A stretch of DNA of 64,000 nt from the NCBI GenBank assembly GCA_035772405.1, contig JAYKKM010000124.1, forward strand, positions 1 through 64,000. The letters run 5' to 3'. The translations under genes and the position numbers were made by a program. Source of the DNA: Chrysogorgia sp. JL179-B06 (lineage: Eukaryota; Cnidaria; Anthozoa; Scleralcyonacea; Chrysogorgiidae). Shown here in pieces: positions 52,101-61,287 of the stretch (the stretch's first letter is position 1; each line of letters begins with the position of its first letter). A model generated the notes under the pieces. That model was given only the letters and a program-made list of their open reading frames with translations, did no database searches and had not been told where the DNA came from.

Positions 52101-52320
52101 TTTATATATAAACATACAAAATCACTTAAACAATTATTACACATATCCTTATTAAAATTATGATAATTAAAAACAAACTTCCTTTTGTTTTATTAATAAT
52201 TATTAGAACATATGCAAAATGGTTTCCTTAACATTTAAAACATCAAAAATCATGTTCATTTAATTTTTTCCAACAAAATCTCTTTATTTGCTTTAATGGA
52301 TTTTATGCGATACTGGAAGT

Positions 52321-54216
52321 ATGAAAATATATGAAGCAGATATTAAATATTTTAAAAACATATGTCTTAATCCAAGAAAATTAAGAGCTGAGATCTCTAC
52401 CAACCCATACAATAAATTTGGAATAAAAGTTGGAAAAAGCGAGCAAAGATCATGCACTTATTCACTTCCTAAAGTAGCAGAATTAATTGATGAAATTGCG
52501 GGCGATAAACGTAAAATGCTAATTGAGTTTAATATACCCGCTTCAAAGAAAAAAATGATTTTATAGTTTTAGGTAAAAATAGAAATAAAAAACCTTCAGC
52601 CTGAATACTTGAACTTAAGCAATAAGGTGATACAACAGAAAAAGCATGAAATGAATTTAGGATTGGCAAGTATATAGATTCTCATCCATCAGAACAAGCT
52701 AATGATTACAAAGATAGATTAAATCATGAAATGGGTTTAATTAAAAGTGTTGATATTAAATCAGGAGCATTTCTATTTAATTTAAAAACTAAGGATTCTC
52801 CCTTATATTCCAATTCTTATAAAGATGCCCTGGAGAAGGCAACTCTGTATAGTTTCCTAGATAAAGAGCAACTAGCTTTAAAAATAGAAGAACATCCTTA
52901 CATTAAGGATGGGTAATCTGCGCTTGAATTTTTTAAATCTGCAAAGTGATCTCCTTCTAAGCATTTTAAAGAAATAGTAGAAAGTGAATTTAAAAACCTG
53001 AAATTACTTGGAAGTCAAAAAATAATATTTAATAAAATTCAGAGATTCATTCAAGCATATAACAAAGAAAATAAAATGACTTTTATTATTTCTGGAGCTC
53101 CAGGTTCTGGAAAAACCATTGTTGCTTTTAAATTATTGATGTTGATGATAAAAGCTTTAGATCTTAATATTCAATTAATGGTTCCTGTCAAGAACTGCGC
53201 GAAGCTTATTAGGCATGGTCTTAAAGAAAGTGTCTTAACAGGAAGAATTTCTGGTTCAAATGTATGAAAAGATAATGAATTAACAATTATTGATAAGGCT
53301 CATAAAGCAATTGGAAGGGGTGCTGGTAAAATTCACTACCAAAGAATGTACAGACAATTAAGATTTGTAATTATATTTATAGATAATGACCAAGTTATTG
53401 ATAAAAAAGGAATGAAAAAAGAAGTCATTATAAAAATTGCCAAAGCAAATAAGCACAATGTTTATTCATATAATCTAGAAGAAAATTTTAGAAAGGCTGG
53501 AGAAAGAGTTTTACTTGATTGAATTGACCATGTTATATATTGTAAAGAAACAATTAATAATGGTTTTAAATACAACCAGGAAAAACATGTTAATAAATAT
53601 TTAAAATACAAGCTTTATGGATATAATGATGTAAATACATTTGCTAAAACATCCTTTGAATATCATCGAGAAAATAATAGTACTAGATTTGTATCATTTT
53701 GACATAAACCTTTTTATATAGGACCAGCCGATAAAAGTGGCAGCATTCCCTTCCATATTAAAATAGGTAATTATAATTTTACCTGAAATCCCAATGAAGA
53801 ATGATGAAGTAAACAAATTATTGCTGATAAGAACATATCATAATGAAATAAAAGAATATGCTAATGATCGCAAGATGTTTTTAACAGGAACCCCTAAGCC
53901 AGGATATATAGCTTATTTGAATCATATCTAGGGATATGAATTTGATAACATATTTGTTTACATCCCAAAAGTACTAACTTTTAAAAATAATGAAATTGTT
54001 TTTCATCGCCAGGAACTTGCAAAAGAAGTTAAAAGGTCTCCAACCTGAGCACCACACTCAAAATCAAAAGATGTTATTAACAAAAACATTTATAAATTGA
54101 ATAAAAAATTCTTTTTAAAAAAATTAAAAGTGATGTTGACTAGAGAAACAAAGTCAACACATGTTTTTGCTGAGGATAAAGCTCTAAATAATTATTTACT
54201 TAATGCCATTAATTAA
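52321..54216 (+). pseudogene. DUF2075-type nuclease-helicase, copy G
   Basis: The best copy, yet still broken. It starts 'MKIYEADIKYFKNICLNP'. At 52549-52555 an A7 run shifts the frame just before the nuclease-like 'DF.VLG....ILELKQ' motif; one more A would restore it. Then come 'GAFLFNLKTKDSPLYSNSYK', Walker A 'SGAPGSGKT' (near 53092-53118), Walker B with DKAH, 'SYNLEENFRKAGERVL', 'FLTGTPKP', 'YEFDNIFVYIPKV' and 'LTRETKSTHVFAEDKALNNYLLNAIN'. This order is that of DUF2075 proteins (superfamily-1-like ATPase with N-terminal PD-(D/E)XK-like region), found in restriction and defence contexts. A 2-base loss near 53833 and TAG at about 53930 break it further. The stop overlaps that of the convergent recombinase. 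Confidence 0.7.
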
Positions 54217-54944
54217 AAAATTTTATAAATATCTACATCTTCACTTTTTTTCTTAATATAAGAAGCTGTAGTTTCAATATTAGAGTGGCCCATTGATAAA
54301 GAAATGTCATAAATAGAAGCACCCTTGGAATAACAATACTTTGCATAACCCCTCCTAAACATATGAGGAGTGGTTTTTTTATTTAAAGGCAATTTCAAAA
54401 TTCTTTTATATAAATTGCGATATTGAAAAGTAAATAGTCTGCCCGTGATTTTTTCAGTATAACTTGCAAGTTCAGAGCAAAGTCAATTTGACATCTTTAC
54501 AATTCTTTCTTTCTTGCCCTTACCATTTATTTTAATATGGTTGAGATAAATGTCATCTACTTTAATACTTAAAAGCTCTTCGGATCTAATTCCAGTTTCA
54601 AATAATAATCTTATTATTAATCGCATCTGAATTCTTGTTTTACAATTTGGGTTAACCTTTTTAAGAAGATCATTATATTCTTGAAAGGTGATGTAGTCTT
54701 TAACTTTTTCATCCCTTTTAGGAAGGGTTAGTTCATGTTTTCTATCATCTTTAAGAAATTCATAATAGCTTTTAATAGCAGAGACAATAATTCGCATTGT
54801 ATTATTAGAATAATCAGGAAGTGATGTGTATAACTTTCTGTAATCTAAGTCATAATATTCAAGTTTCATGGCATATTTGTTGTATGTAATAATAGTTTTT
54901 GAGCAAAATCCTTTGATTTTTTTTAAATAATCTGTATATTTCAT
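54213..54944 (-). CDS. tyrosine recombinase (Xer/integrase type), intact
   Basis: A 243-residue frame from ATG at 54944 ('MKYTDYLKK') to TAA at 54213; one TGA at 54483-54485 is Trp, so it is one gene and not two. It has an N-terminal SAM-like core-binding region (about 1-90) and the catalytic domain with Arg in 'ETGIRSEELLSI', Lys in 'GKGKKERIV', 'PHMFRRGYA' (H..R), 'MGHSN' (second His) and Tyr in 'TTASYIKKKS'. All the residues of the family are present. Its promoter, ribosome site and leader start codon lie inside the adjacent inverted-repeat element in the present orientation. The leader frame MGQKTKV is one frame off, because of an A8 run (A7 in copy E would fuse them). Expected role: inversion of the element at 54971-55080 and, in trans, the related ones. 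Related logic: the promoter inversions of Mycoplasma penetrans surface genes. Confidence 0.85.
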
Positions 54945-54970
54945 ACAAAAGAATGATAAAAAAAATATAG

Positions 54971-55080
54971 ATAACCTTTGTTTTCTGTCCCATTAAACAC
55001 CCCTTTCAAGGAAAATTATACTACTTATACTACCTTAAATGGTATTAATTTTTAATATTTATGTAGTAAACAAAGGTTAT
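54971..55080. promoter_or_regulatory. invertible promoter/start-codon element, copy G
   Basis: Perfect inverted repeats ATAACCTTTGTTT (54971-54983) and its complement (55068-55080) enclose 84 bases. On the minus strand the interior has TATAAT (about 55015-55020), AAAGGGG as ribosome site and ATG at 54991-54993 opening M-G-Q-K-T-K-V, whose last codons lie in the left arm. As written it reads towards the recombinase. After inversion the same peptide would run ...K-T-K-V-I-C-I-F-E-A in frame into the methyltransferase at 55079, which otherwise lacks a start codon and has TAA at 55067-55069. Confidence 0.85.
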
Positions 55081-56311
55081 ATGTATTTTTGAAGCTTTTG
55101 CAGGAATTGGCGCACAAAATAAAGCCATTAAAAATATTAGAAAATATACTAATTCAGCATTTAAAATTGTTAAAACTAGTGAATGAGATGCAAGAGCTAT
55201 AATGGCATACTCACAAATTCATAAAAAAGAAGAATTTTTAAAAATTCATAAAGATGTCAAAAAATGAGATATAAAAAAAATAGATAACTATCTTTTATCA
55301 AAAACTTTTTCATTAGATTCAAAGAAACCTTCTCAAATTTGTAGAAAGCCTCTTGATTTTAAGTCCCGTTTAATAGCAGCCAATAAGGTTCTTGATAATT
55401 GTCCAGACATTCGTGATGTAAAAGGTAAGGATATAAAAGATATTGATCTTATAACATATTCTTTTCCATGTCAAGGGCTTTCAGTAGCTAACATGGGAAG
55501 AGATAAAGGAATAAACAAAAATGCAAATTCTCCATCTCATTTTATTTGAGAAATATATCGAATCCTCGATGATGCTAGATCTAGAAAAATAAAACTACCC
55601 AAATATCTACTAATGGAAAACGTAAAAAATTTTATTAGTATTAAACATAAAAAAGATTACATCAAATGAAGGGATGTCCTCAAAAAATCTGGATATATTA
55701 CATACACAATTGTACTAAATGGATTAGATCATAAAAGTCTTCAAACGCGAAAAAGAGTTTTTGGGATATCAATTAGAAATCAAAAAAGAAAATGAGAAGA
55801 TAAGGAATTAGAAAAAATCATTAATGATCAATATGGCCATAAAATACCATTTATAGAAAGAAAAAAAATATATAAAAAAACATTAAATGCTTCTAACAAA
55901 TATCCGGATGAAATTAGAGAAGCTATTCCCAAAAACACATCATCGAGAATTAGAATGAGAAATGAAAATAGGAGTTTAAAACAAATGATTGGAAAATGAA
56001 AAAAAGGAAAAGAATATACATTTAATACACTAACAACAAAGCAAGATAGACATCCTAATATGGGCATGGTGAAATTACCAGAAAACAAATTAAGAAGCGG
56101 ATATTTAAACTATAGATTTATAACACCAAGAGAGGCATATTTAATTATGGGATTCTCCTCTAATGAATTTTCAAAAGTTAAAAAACTTTATAACAAAGAT
56201 TTATTAACTAAAGAATCACTTTATAGGCAAGCCGGTAATTCAATTGTTGTACCTGTATTAGAAAGTGTTTTTAAATTCATTTTCGATTACGAAAGAGGTA
56301 AATATGAATAA
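55079..56311 (+). CDS. C5-cytosine DNA methyltransferase, complete, no start codon in present orientation
   Basis: About 411 codons open to TAA at 56309-56311, TGA = Trp. Motif I 'FEAFAGIGAQ', motif IV 'YSFPCQGLS' with catalytic Cys, motif VI 'LLMENVKN' (ENV), motif VIII-like 'QTRKRVFGIS', then a target-recognition region (about 285-350), motif IX-like 'REAYLIMGF' and motif X 'YRQAGNSIVVPVLE'. All motifs of the family are present. The specificity cannot be read from the sequence. There is no ATG at the 5' end, TAA sits 9 bases before the conserved reading frame, and only rare codons such as ATA or ATT could start it. Inversion of the adjacent element supplies promoter, ribosome site and MGQKTKV. 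The next gene overlaps its stop (ATGAATAA), so transcription is shared. This is the only full-length copy in the amplified family. Confidence 0.85.
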
Positions 56312-56835
56312 ATTTCATCGTTTAGGAACAAGGCATGAAACTTATGTAAAAAGATTTACTAGCCGATATAGCAATAAAGACAAGATAGTTTTTAATAAAA
56401 TAGATAAAAACAACATTGAAATATTTGGAGATGAAGAAAAAATTGATACATTCACTTCCAATAGTACATTTAAGCAATTTTTTCTAGTATGTGAATCTTT
56501 TGGTTTTGTAACTGAAACAATTAGTGGTTATAAAGTTATAAATCAAAAATTTTAATTTTAAAAATGTTACCGACAATATATTCAAAGATTCTCAAAATAA
56601 AAATGTAAATTGTTATAGATATTCTAGAAAAATTTGTTTTATCTATTTATTAAATCTACTTAATGCAAATGATATAAGGAAAAGAAATATTATTGGAAAA
56701 AAAGGAACAATTATAGGAACTAATAGTATAAAAAATGAAATTTCTTTATGAGAGAATGAAGCTATTTCTTCATGGACAAATATACAATATGTAATTGAAA
56801 GGATAAAAAATGAATACAGCATTCAAAATAGATAG
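56304..56835 (+). pseudogene. hypothetical protein, one frameshift
   Basis: An 83-codon frame begins at ATG 56304, overlapping the methyltransferase stop by 8 bases, and ends at TAA 56553-56555. A second frame, offset by one base at the A5/T4 run near 56545-56555, continues without a start ('NVTDNIFKDSQNKNVNCYRY' to '..IKNEYSIQNR') to TAG at 56833-56835, overlapping the next gene start by 26 bases. The two probably form one ~176-residue protein. It is basic, with no recognised domain. Its tight packing between a methyltransferase and a nuclease suggests an accessory restriction-modification function (inference only). Confidence 0.45.
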
Positions 56836-58512
56836 TTCAAAAATAACGAAATTATTACATGAAAAAAAGATATTAATACCCATTTATCAACGTAACTACT
56901 CATGAAAAGAAGAACATATTAATGCACTTTTAGATGATTTGGAAGCAAGGGCAAAAGATGGATCAGAGCACTTTTTTGGAGTGATAGCTATTTCAACAAT
57001 AACTCATTCAGAAAATGGAAAAAATATAAATATATATCTAAGATTATAGATGGTCAACAAAGATTAACAACTTCTTTAATTTTACTCATGTATCTTGCTA
57101 GAAATGTTAAAAAAATTGATCTAGAGGATTATGAAATGATTAAAAAAAATAAAGTTGATTTTAAATATGAATTAAATAGCGATTTAGAGGAAAACATGAA
57201 CAATTACATTAGGGAAAATTTTCTTTTATTAAAAGGAACCTTTAAGAAGAATTATGAAACAATAAACAAAAGATTCTCAAAATTAGATTATGGTTATTTA
57301 CAAGAATTATATAATACTTTTAAAAACAAGTTTATTGTTGCTATACTAGATTACAAAATAGATAAAAATGAAGAGATGTTAGTTTTTGAAAACTTAAATT
57401 CAAAAGGAGCTCCTCTTAAATCATTTGATTTAATAAGAAACCACATAATTTCTCTAACTAATGATAATCCTAAAAATAATTTAAAAAAATTTAATATTAA
57501 ACTTTGGAATTTAACACAAGCTTCATTTAAGAATATAGGTAATGAAAATAAGAGAGAAGAACACATTGAAAGATTTATAGAATTTTACTTAATTTTTAAA
57601 AATAATGCTGCTCTTCAAAAATTTGTCAATTATTCTACATATAAGAATTTTAAAAAAAAGTATTCAGAAAAAATGGATAACCAAAACTATGATTCTTTAC
57701 TAGATGAATTGAGAAAATTTGCAATTCTATATTTTTCAGTTATATCAAAGAAAAATATTGGTTCAAATATTTGATTAATAACTTTAGCACAAAAAGACAA
57801 TCATATACCTTTTGTTTTTCTATTGTTTAGCAAATTTGGAGAATTTGATAAAAATAAAGAGGAATGAGTAATAAATAATAAGATAGATCAATATTTAAAA
57901 TATTCAACAATTCACTTGTTAAAAATAATGGCAGTTCAAGGCACAGGGCAATCTTTTACCCCAATGTGAGTTAATATAATGAAATTAGTAACAAACCAAG
58001 TTTCAGCATTACAATTAAAAATGATGCTTAAAGAAGGAAAAATTTTAGCTACACAAGAAACTCCATCCAACAAAGAATTTGAAACAGCATTGTTAATGGC
58101 CCCAAAGCAAAATTGAATTCCTGTTGTACTTATAAACATATTGGAATATATTGCTAATAAAAGAAATTCTGCAAATGAAAAAATAGATTACAATTTAAAG
58201 TCAATTGAACACATTCTACCTCAAAAAGCAAATATTTATGATTGACCTTTTATTGAAAATAATAAGGAAGAATATAAACAAAAAGTAAATTTAATAGGAA
58301 ATTTAGTGAATTTTAATAAAAATGCAAATAGCAGATTAGGTAATAAAGCATTTACAAAAAAACTAGAAATTTATAAAGAATCTCATTCTCCACTTATCAC
58401 TGGTAGTAATTTAGAAATCGAGCCTTTAGCAAAACACAAATCCTTTTCATTTAAGATAATTGAAAAAAGAACAAAGGCATTAATAAAAGATTTAATTAAG
58501 GAATTTGAATAG
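56810..58512 (+). pseudogene. GmrSD-like (DUF262/DUF1524) endonuclease, one frameshift
   Basis: It begins at ATG 56810 after GAAAGGATAAAAA. The N-terminal DUF262 signature is clear: 'LIPIYQRNYSWKEEHI' near residue 25 and 'IIDGQQRLTTSLIL' near residue 85. Later come 'FENLNSKGAPLKSFDLIRN' and, in the C-terminal DUF1524 part, the HNH-type 'IEHILPQ' and 'NLIGNLVNFNKNANSRLG'. GmrSD-family enzymes are nucleotide-dependent, often cut modified DNA (type IV restriction) and occur in defence islands. A single-base shift near 57030-57045 separates the two DUF262 motifs; the rest (57046-58512) is open with TGA as Trp. It would be about 567 residues if intact. It lies in the same transcription unit as the phase-variable methyltransferase. 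Confidence 0.7.
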
Positions 58513-58752
58513 TTAAAAATATTATGTTCTTTTTCTTAAAAAGTTGCATAAATGTTTTTTAAAATTGCTAATTTTTTGTTTTTTAATAAAAAAACATTAC
58601 CAAGTAATCATCAGTAATATTTTTACTTTGTAAATTTGTAATTTATTAACTTTATTATTTTTTTAAATTTATAAATTGAACTATCATCTTTGGTTAGCAT
58701 TATTTTTTAATAATCTTTATATTTCATACAAAAAAATAATAAAAAAATACAG
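58513..58752. other. intergenic, with recombinase 5' stub
   Basis: No gene. On the minus strand, about 58690-58750 still reads a counterpart of the recombinase start ('MKYKDY', then TAA), in the position where copies A-G have a recombinase gene. The rest of that gene is absent, so this unit depends on a recombinase supplied elsewhere. Confidence 0.55.
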
Positions 58753-58861
58753 ATAACTTTAGTTTTCTGCCCCATAAAGTATCCTTTTCAAAGAAAATTA
58801 TACTCTATACTACCTTAAATGGTATCAATTTTTAATATTAATGTAATAAAACTAAAGTTAT
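58753..58861. promoter_or_regulatory. invertible promoter/start-codon element, divergent type (copy H)
   Basis: Perfect 14-bp arms ATAACTTTAGTTTT (58753-58766) and its complement (58848-58861) enclose about 81 bases. Relative to copies B-G the arm core changes from CTTTG to TTTAG, but both arms changed together. The interior keeps minus-strand TATAAT-like sequence, a purine-rich ribosome site and ATG at 58773-58775 opening the same MGQKTKV peptide with synonymous codons (GGG, ACT, AAA). Inversion would join it in frame to the methyltransferase starting at 58860. Confidence 0.8.
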
Positions 58862-60023
58862 ATGAATTTTTGAAGCTTTTGCAGGAATAGGATCTCAAAG
58901 AAAAGCATTAAATAATATAAAAGCAAATTATAAAATAGCAGGCTTATCTGAATGATATGTGCCTGCAATTATTTCATATGAAGCAATTCATAATGGACTT
59001 AAAGAAAATAATTTGATAAGAAGTAACACTAAAAAGGAAATGGTTAGACATCTTAAATCTAAAACACTTTCCATGGATTCAAAAGCACCTGTTAAAAACA
59101 ATTATTGAAATAAAAAACATTTAAATGACTTAAGAATCATTTATACAGCAGTGAAAAATTCTGAAAAAGAAGGTAATATCTTTAATGTCAAAACATTATA
59201 TAAAAGAAAACTTCAAGGAATAGATTTATTAACTTATTCATTCCCATGTCAGGATCTTTCTCAACAAGGAAATCAAAAGGGAATGAAAAAGAATTCTAAT
59301 TCTCAATCTGGTTTATTATGAGAAATAGAAAAAGCTTTAGATGCAACTTCTAAAAAAGATCTTCCTAAATACCTTTTAATGGAAAATGTCATGGCTTTAA
59401 CATTTAAACAAAATAAAAAAGAACTAGATTTGTGAATAAAAAAACTTGATAGTCTTGGGTATCACAGTGATCTCCAAATTCTCAATGCTGCTGACTTTGA
59501 CTCTCCCCAAGCCCGCCGCAGGGTCTTCATGCTTTCAACATTAAATAAAAAAATAATGTTACCAATTGGTAATCAAAAACCAAAAACAATAAATTCAATT
59601 TTAGATAAAGAAATTAATAAAAAAGATTTTTTACCCGCTCTTGATAAATATGATGTGAATCTATCAAAAAAACCGACAAAATCAAATATTTTAAAGGGAG
59701 AATTATTAAATAAAAAAACAAGAGATAAATATTCCAACTTTAATTCTGAAAATTATGTTTATGATCCTCGTTTTACTGGACCAACACTGACAGCTTCTGG
59801 AGCAAATTCAAGAATTAAGATTATTTTAAATGGGAAAATAAAAAAATTAAATGCAAGAGAAGCATACAAATACATGGGCTTTACTAACAAAGATTTTCAA
59901 AAGGTAAATAATCTAAATTTTTTAACTGAAAATAAAATAATTTTTACAGCAGGTAATTCAACATCAGTTGAAGTTTTAGAAAGTATTATGAAAAAAATTG
60001 TAACAGAAAGTAAAAATGATTAG
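58860..60023 (+). CDS. M.SssI-like C5-cytosine methyltransferase (probable CpG specificity)
   Basis: Open for 388 codons to TAG 60021-60023 with TGA as Trp. It resembles the mollicute CpG methyltransferase M.SssI along its whole length. Shared landmarks: 'FEAFAGIGSQRKAL', 'SEWYVPAIISYEAIHNG', 'LSMDSK', 'SEKEGNIF', 'YSFPCQDLSQQGNQKGMK', 'SGLLWEI', 'LPKYLLMENV', 'LNAADFDSPQARRRVFMLST' and, in the target-recognition region, 'FTGPTLTASGANSRIKI'. Catalytic Cys, ENV and RRR are all present. On family knowledge the likely target is CG, methylated at C5. As with the gene at 55079 there is no ATG at its 5' end in the present orientation (TAA at 58839-58841 is in frame), so it should be silent until the element inverts. 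The downstream nuclease gene overlaps its stop by 8 bases. Confidence 0.88.
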
Positions 60024-61093
60024 GTATAAAGTAAATATTCCAATAATTAGAAAGAATTTTGATAAAACAAAATCAGCTAAATTTAAGGGAATATTAAGTT
60101 TAATTACAAATAAAGATGGCATCATATATGATTACAAAATAAATTTTTCTAAAGTTTACATAGATTTATATTTAACAAGATCAAAATATCTAAAAAAAGA
60201 TCTTACTTGAAAAAGAAGAGAAGATTTATTTTCTAAATTAAATTTAAAACAAGAAATAAGGCCTTCTAAACAAGTTAATAAAATAATTGAACTTAATAAA
60301 AAACAATTAGATATTACTAATAACTTTTTTAATAATAGAAATAAGTACAATTCAACAATCAAAAACATTGTTGGGATATTGAAGGGAAACAATCCTGGTG
60401 GCGAAGCTAAAAAACCAAGTAGTGCAGAAATGATAATAGATAAGAATCTAAAAAATAAAAACTTTGTTATTTTAATTGATGATCTAATGATGAAACAAGG
60501 AGAAAAATATAACAATATTATTATTGGAGCACAGGAAATTTCACTAGAGAAATTTGTTCAGTTAAATGACACAATTAAAGCAGCATTTGATTTCATGCAA
60601 GAAGCAAAAAATTATAAATCATGAATTCATTATTTTAGATGGAATAAAGGAATATTATAAAAGATATAATAATCATATTAAACATGCAGAAAAGATTGTT
60701 GCTAAAGCTAGAAGTAGTTATAGTACTAATATTGATAAGAATATAAAAAAATTTCCTTTTTATTTTGAAGATAAAGAGGATTTCAGTAAATGTCATATAT
60801 ATGAGTGTCATAATATAAGGGATTTAATAGTTGAGGCTTTGAGAAATCAAAGACCATATAAAGAATATGAACATATGGTTAAGGATCATGAAAACTTTAT
60901 CCCCTTACCAAATGAAATTCATAGAAAATTTGATCAAAATTATTTTACATACAAATCTGATGGCACCATTTATCCTATAAACACAAATGGTTTGGAATAC
61001 ATTAAAAGAAAAATGGATAAAGGTGGAAATAACAAATTTAAAAAAATACCAGATTTTTTCTTAACAGAAAAAAGAAAAAAAATATCTTGCTAA
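60016..61093 (+). pseudogene. putative HNH restriction endonuclease partner, one frameshift
   Basis: ATG 60016 overlaps the methyltransferase stop. The first frame gives 214 residues, to TAA at 60658-60660, with no recognised domain. A second frame overlapping its end continues to 61093 and carries an HNH-like signature: 'KCHIYECHNIRDL' (paired Cys), a 'RPYKEYEH' segment, then 'ENFIPLPNEIHRKFDQNYFTYKSDGTI' pattern typical of the N-H half of HNH nucleases (residues of one motif only given in part). Total length 1,078 bases is one base off a single frame, so I read it as one ~358-residue gene with an indel near 60615-60625. The first His of HNH is not obvious. Tight coupling to a CpG-type methyltransferase suggests a type II restriction partner; this is inference. 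Confidence 0.5.
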
Positions 61094-61287
61094 GAGAAAT
61101 GTGAATATAAAATTTTAAGATTGCTTTTAAAAAACATTTTACTTGTAAATACATACAACTTTTTTTATACATGTATAGGCTATGAAGATAAAAATTATTT
61201 AGAAACATTTTTCTTCTTAAAAGATAATAAATTTTAAATATAAAAATTAATAGTATTATAATTTGATTGTGATAAGAAGGGAAAAAC
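61094..61287. other. intergenic
   Basis: A+T-rich, no supported gene. A T-rich minus-strand frame here is low-complexity and is not called. A promoter for the small cysteine-rich gene should lie in this stretch. Confidence 0.3.

Larger units (their letters stand above)
32253..55700. repeat. ~23-kb tandem block, second copy
   Basis: Same order as the first copy, but its last methyltransferase is complete instead of truncated, and its last recombinase is intact. This copy has far fewer indels. Confidence 0.85.

Noticed and set aside
54399..54482. Recombinase as two separate genes
   Set aside because: The apparent stop is TGA, which is Trp here; the frame is continuous and carries all catalytic residues in order.
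55079..55093. Methyltransferase starting at ATG 55081
   Set aside because: That ATG is in a different frame from the conserved 'FEAFAGIG' motif (it would read M-Y-F-Trp-S..); the correct frame has no ATG and a TAA just upstream.
60156..60515. Minus-strand 119-codon hydrophobic frame
   Set aside because: Antisense shadow of the Lys/Asn-rich nuclease partner gene; such genes routinely give Phe/Leu-rich mirror frames.
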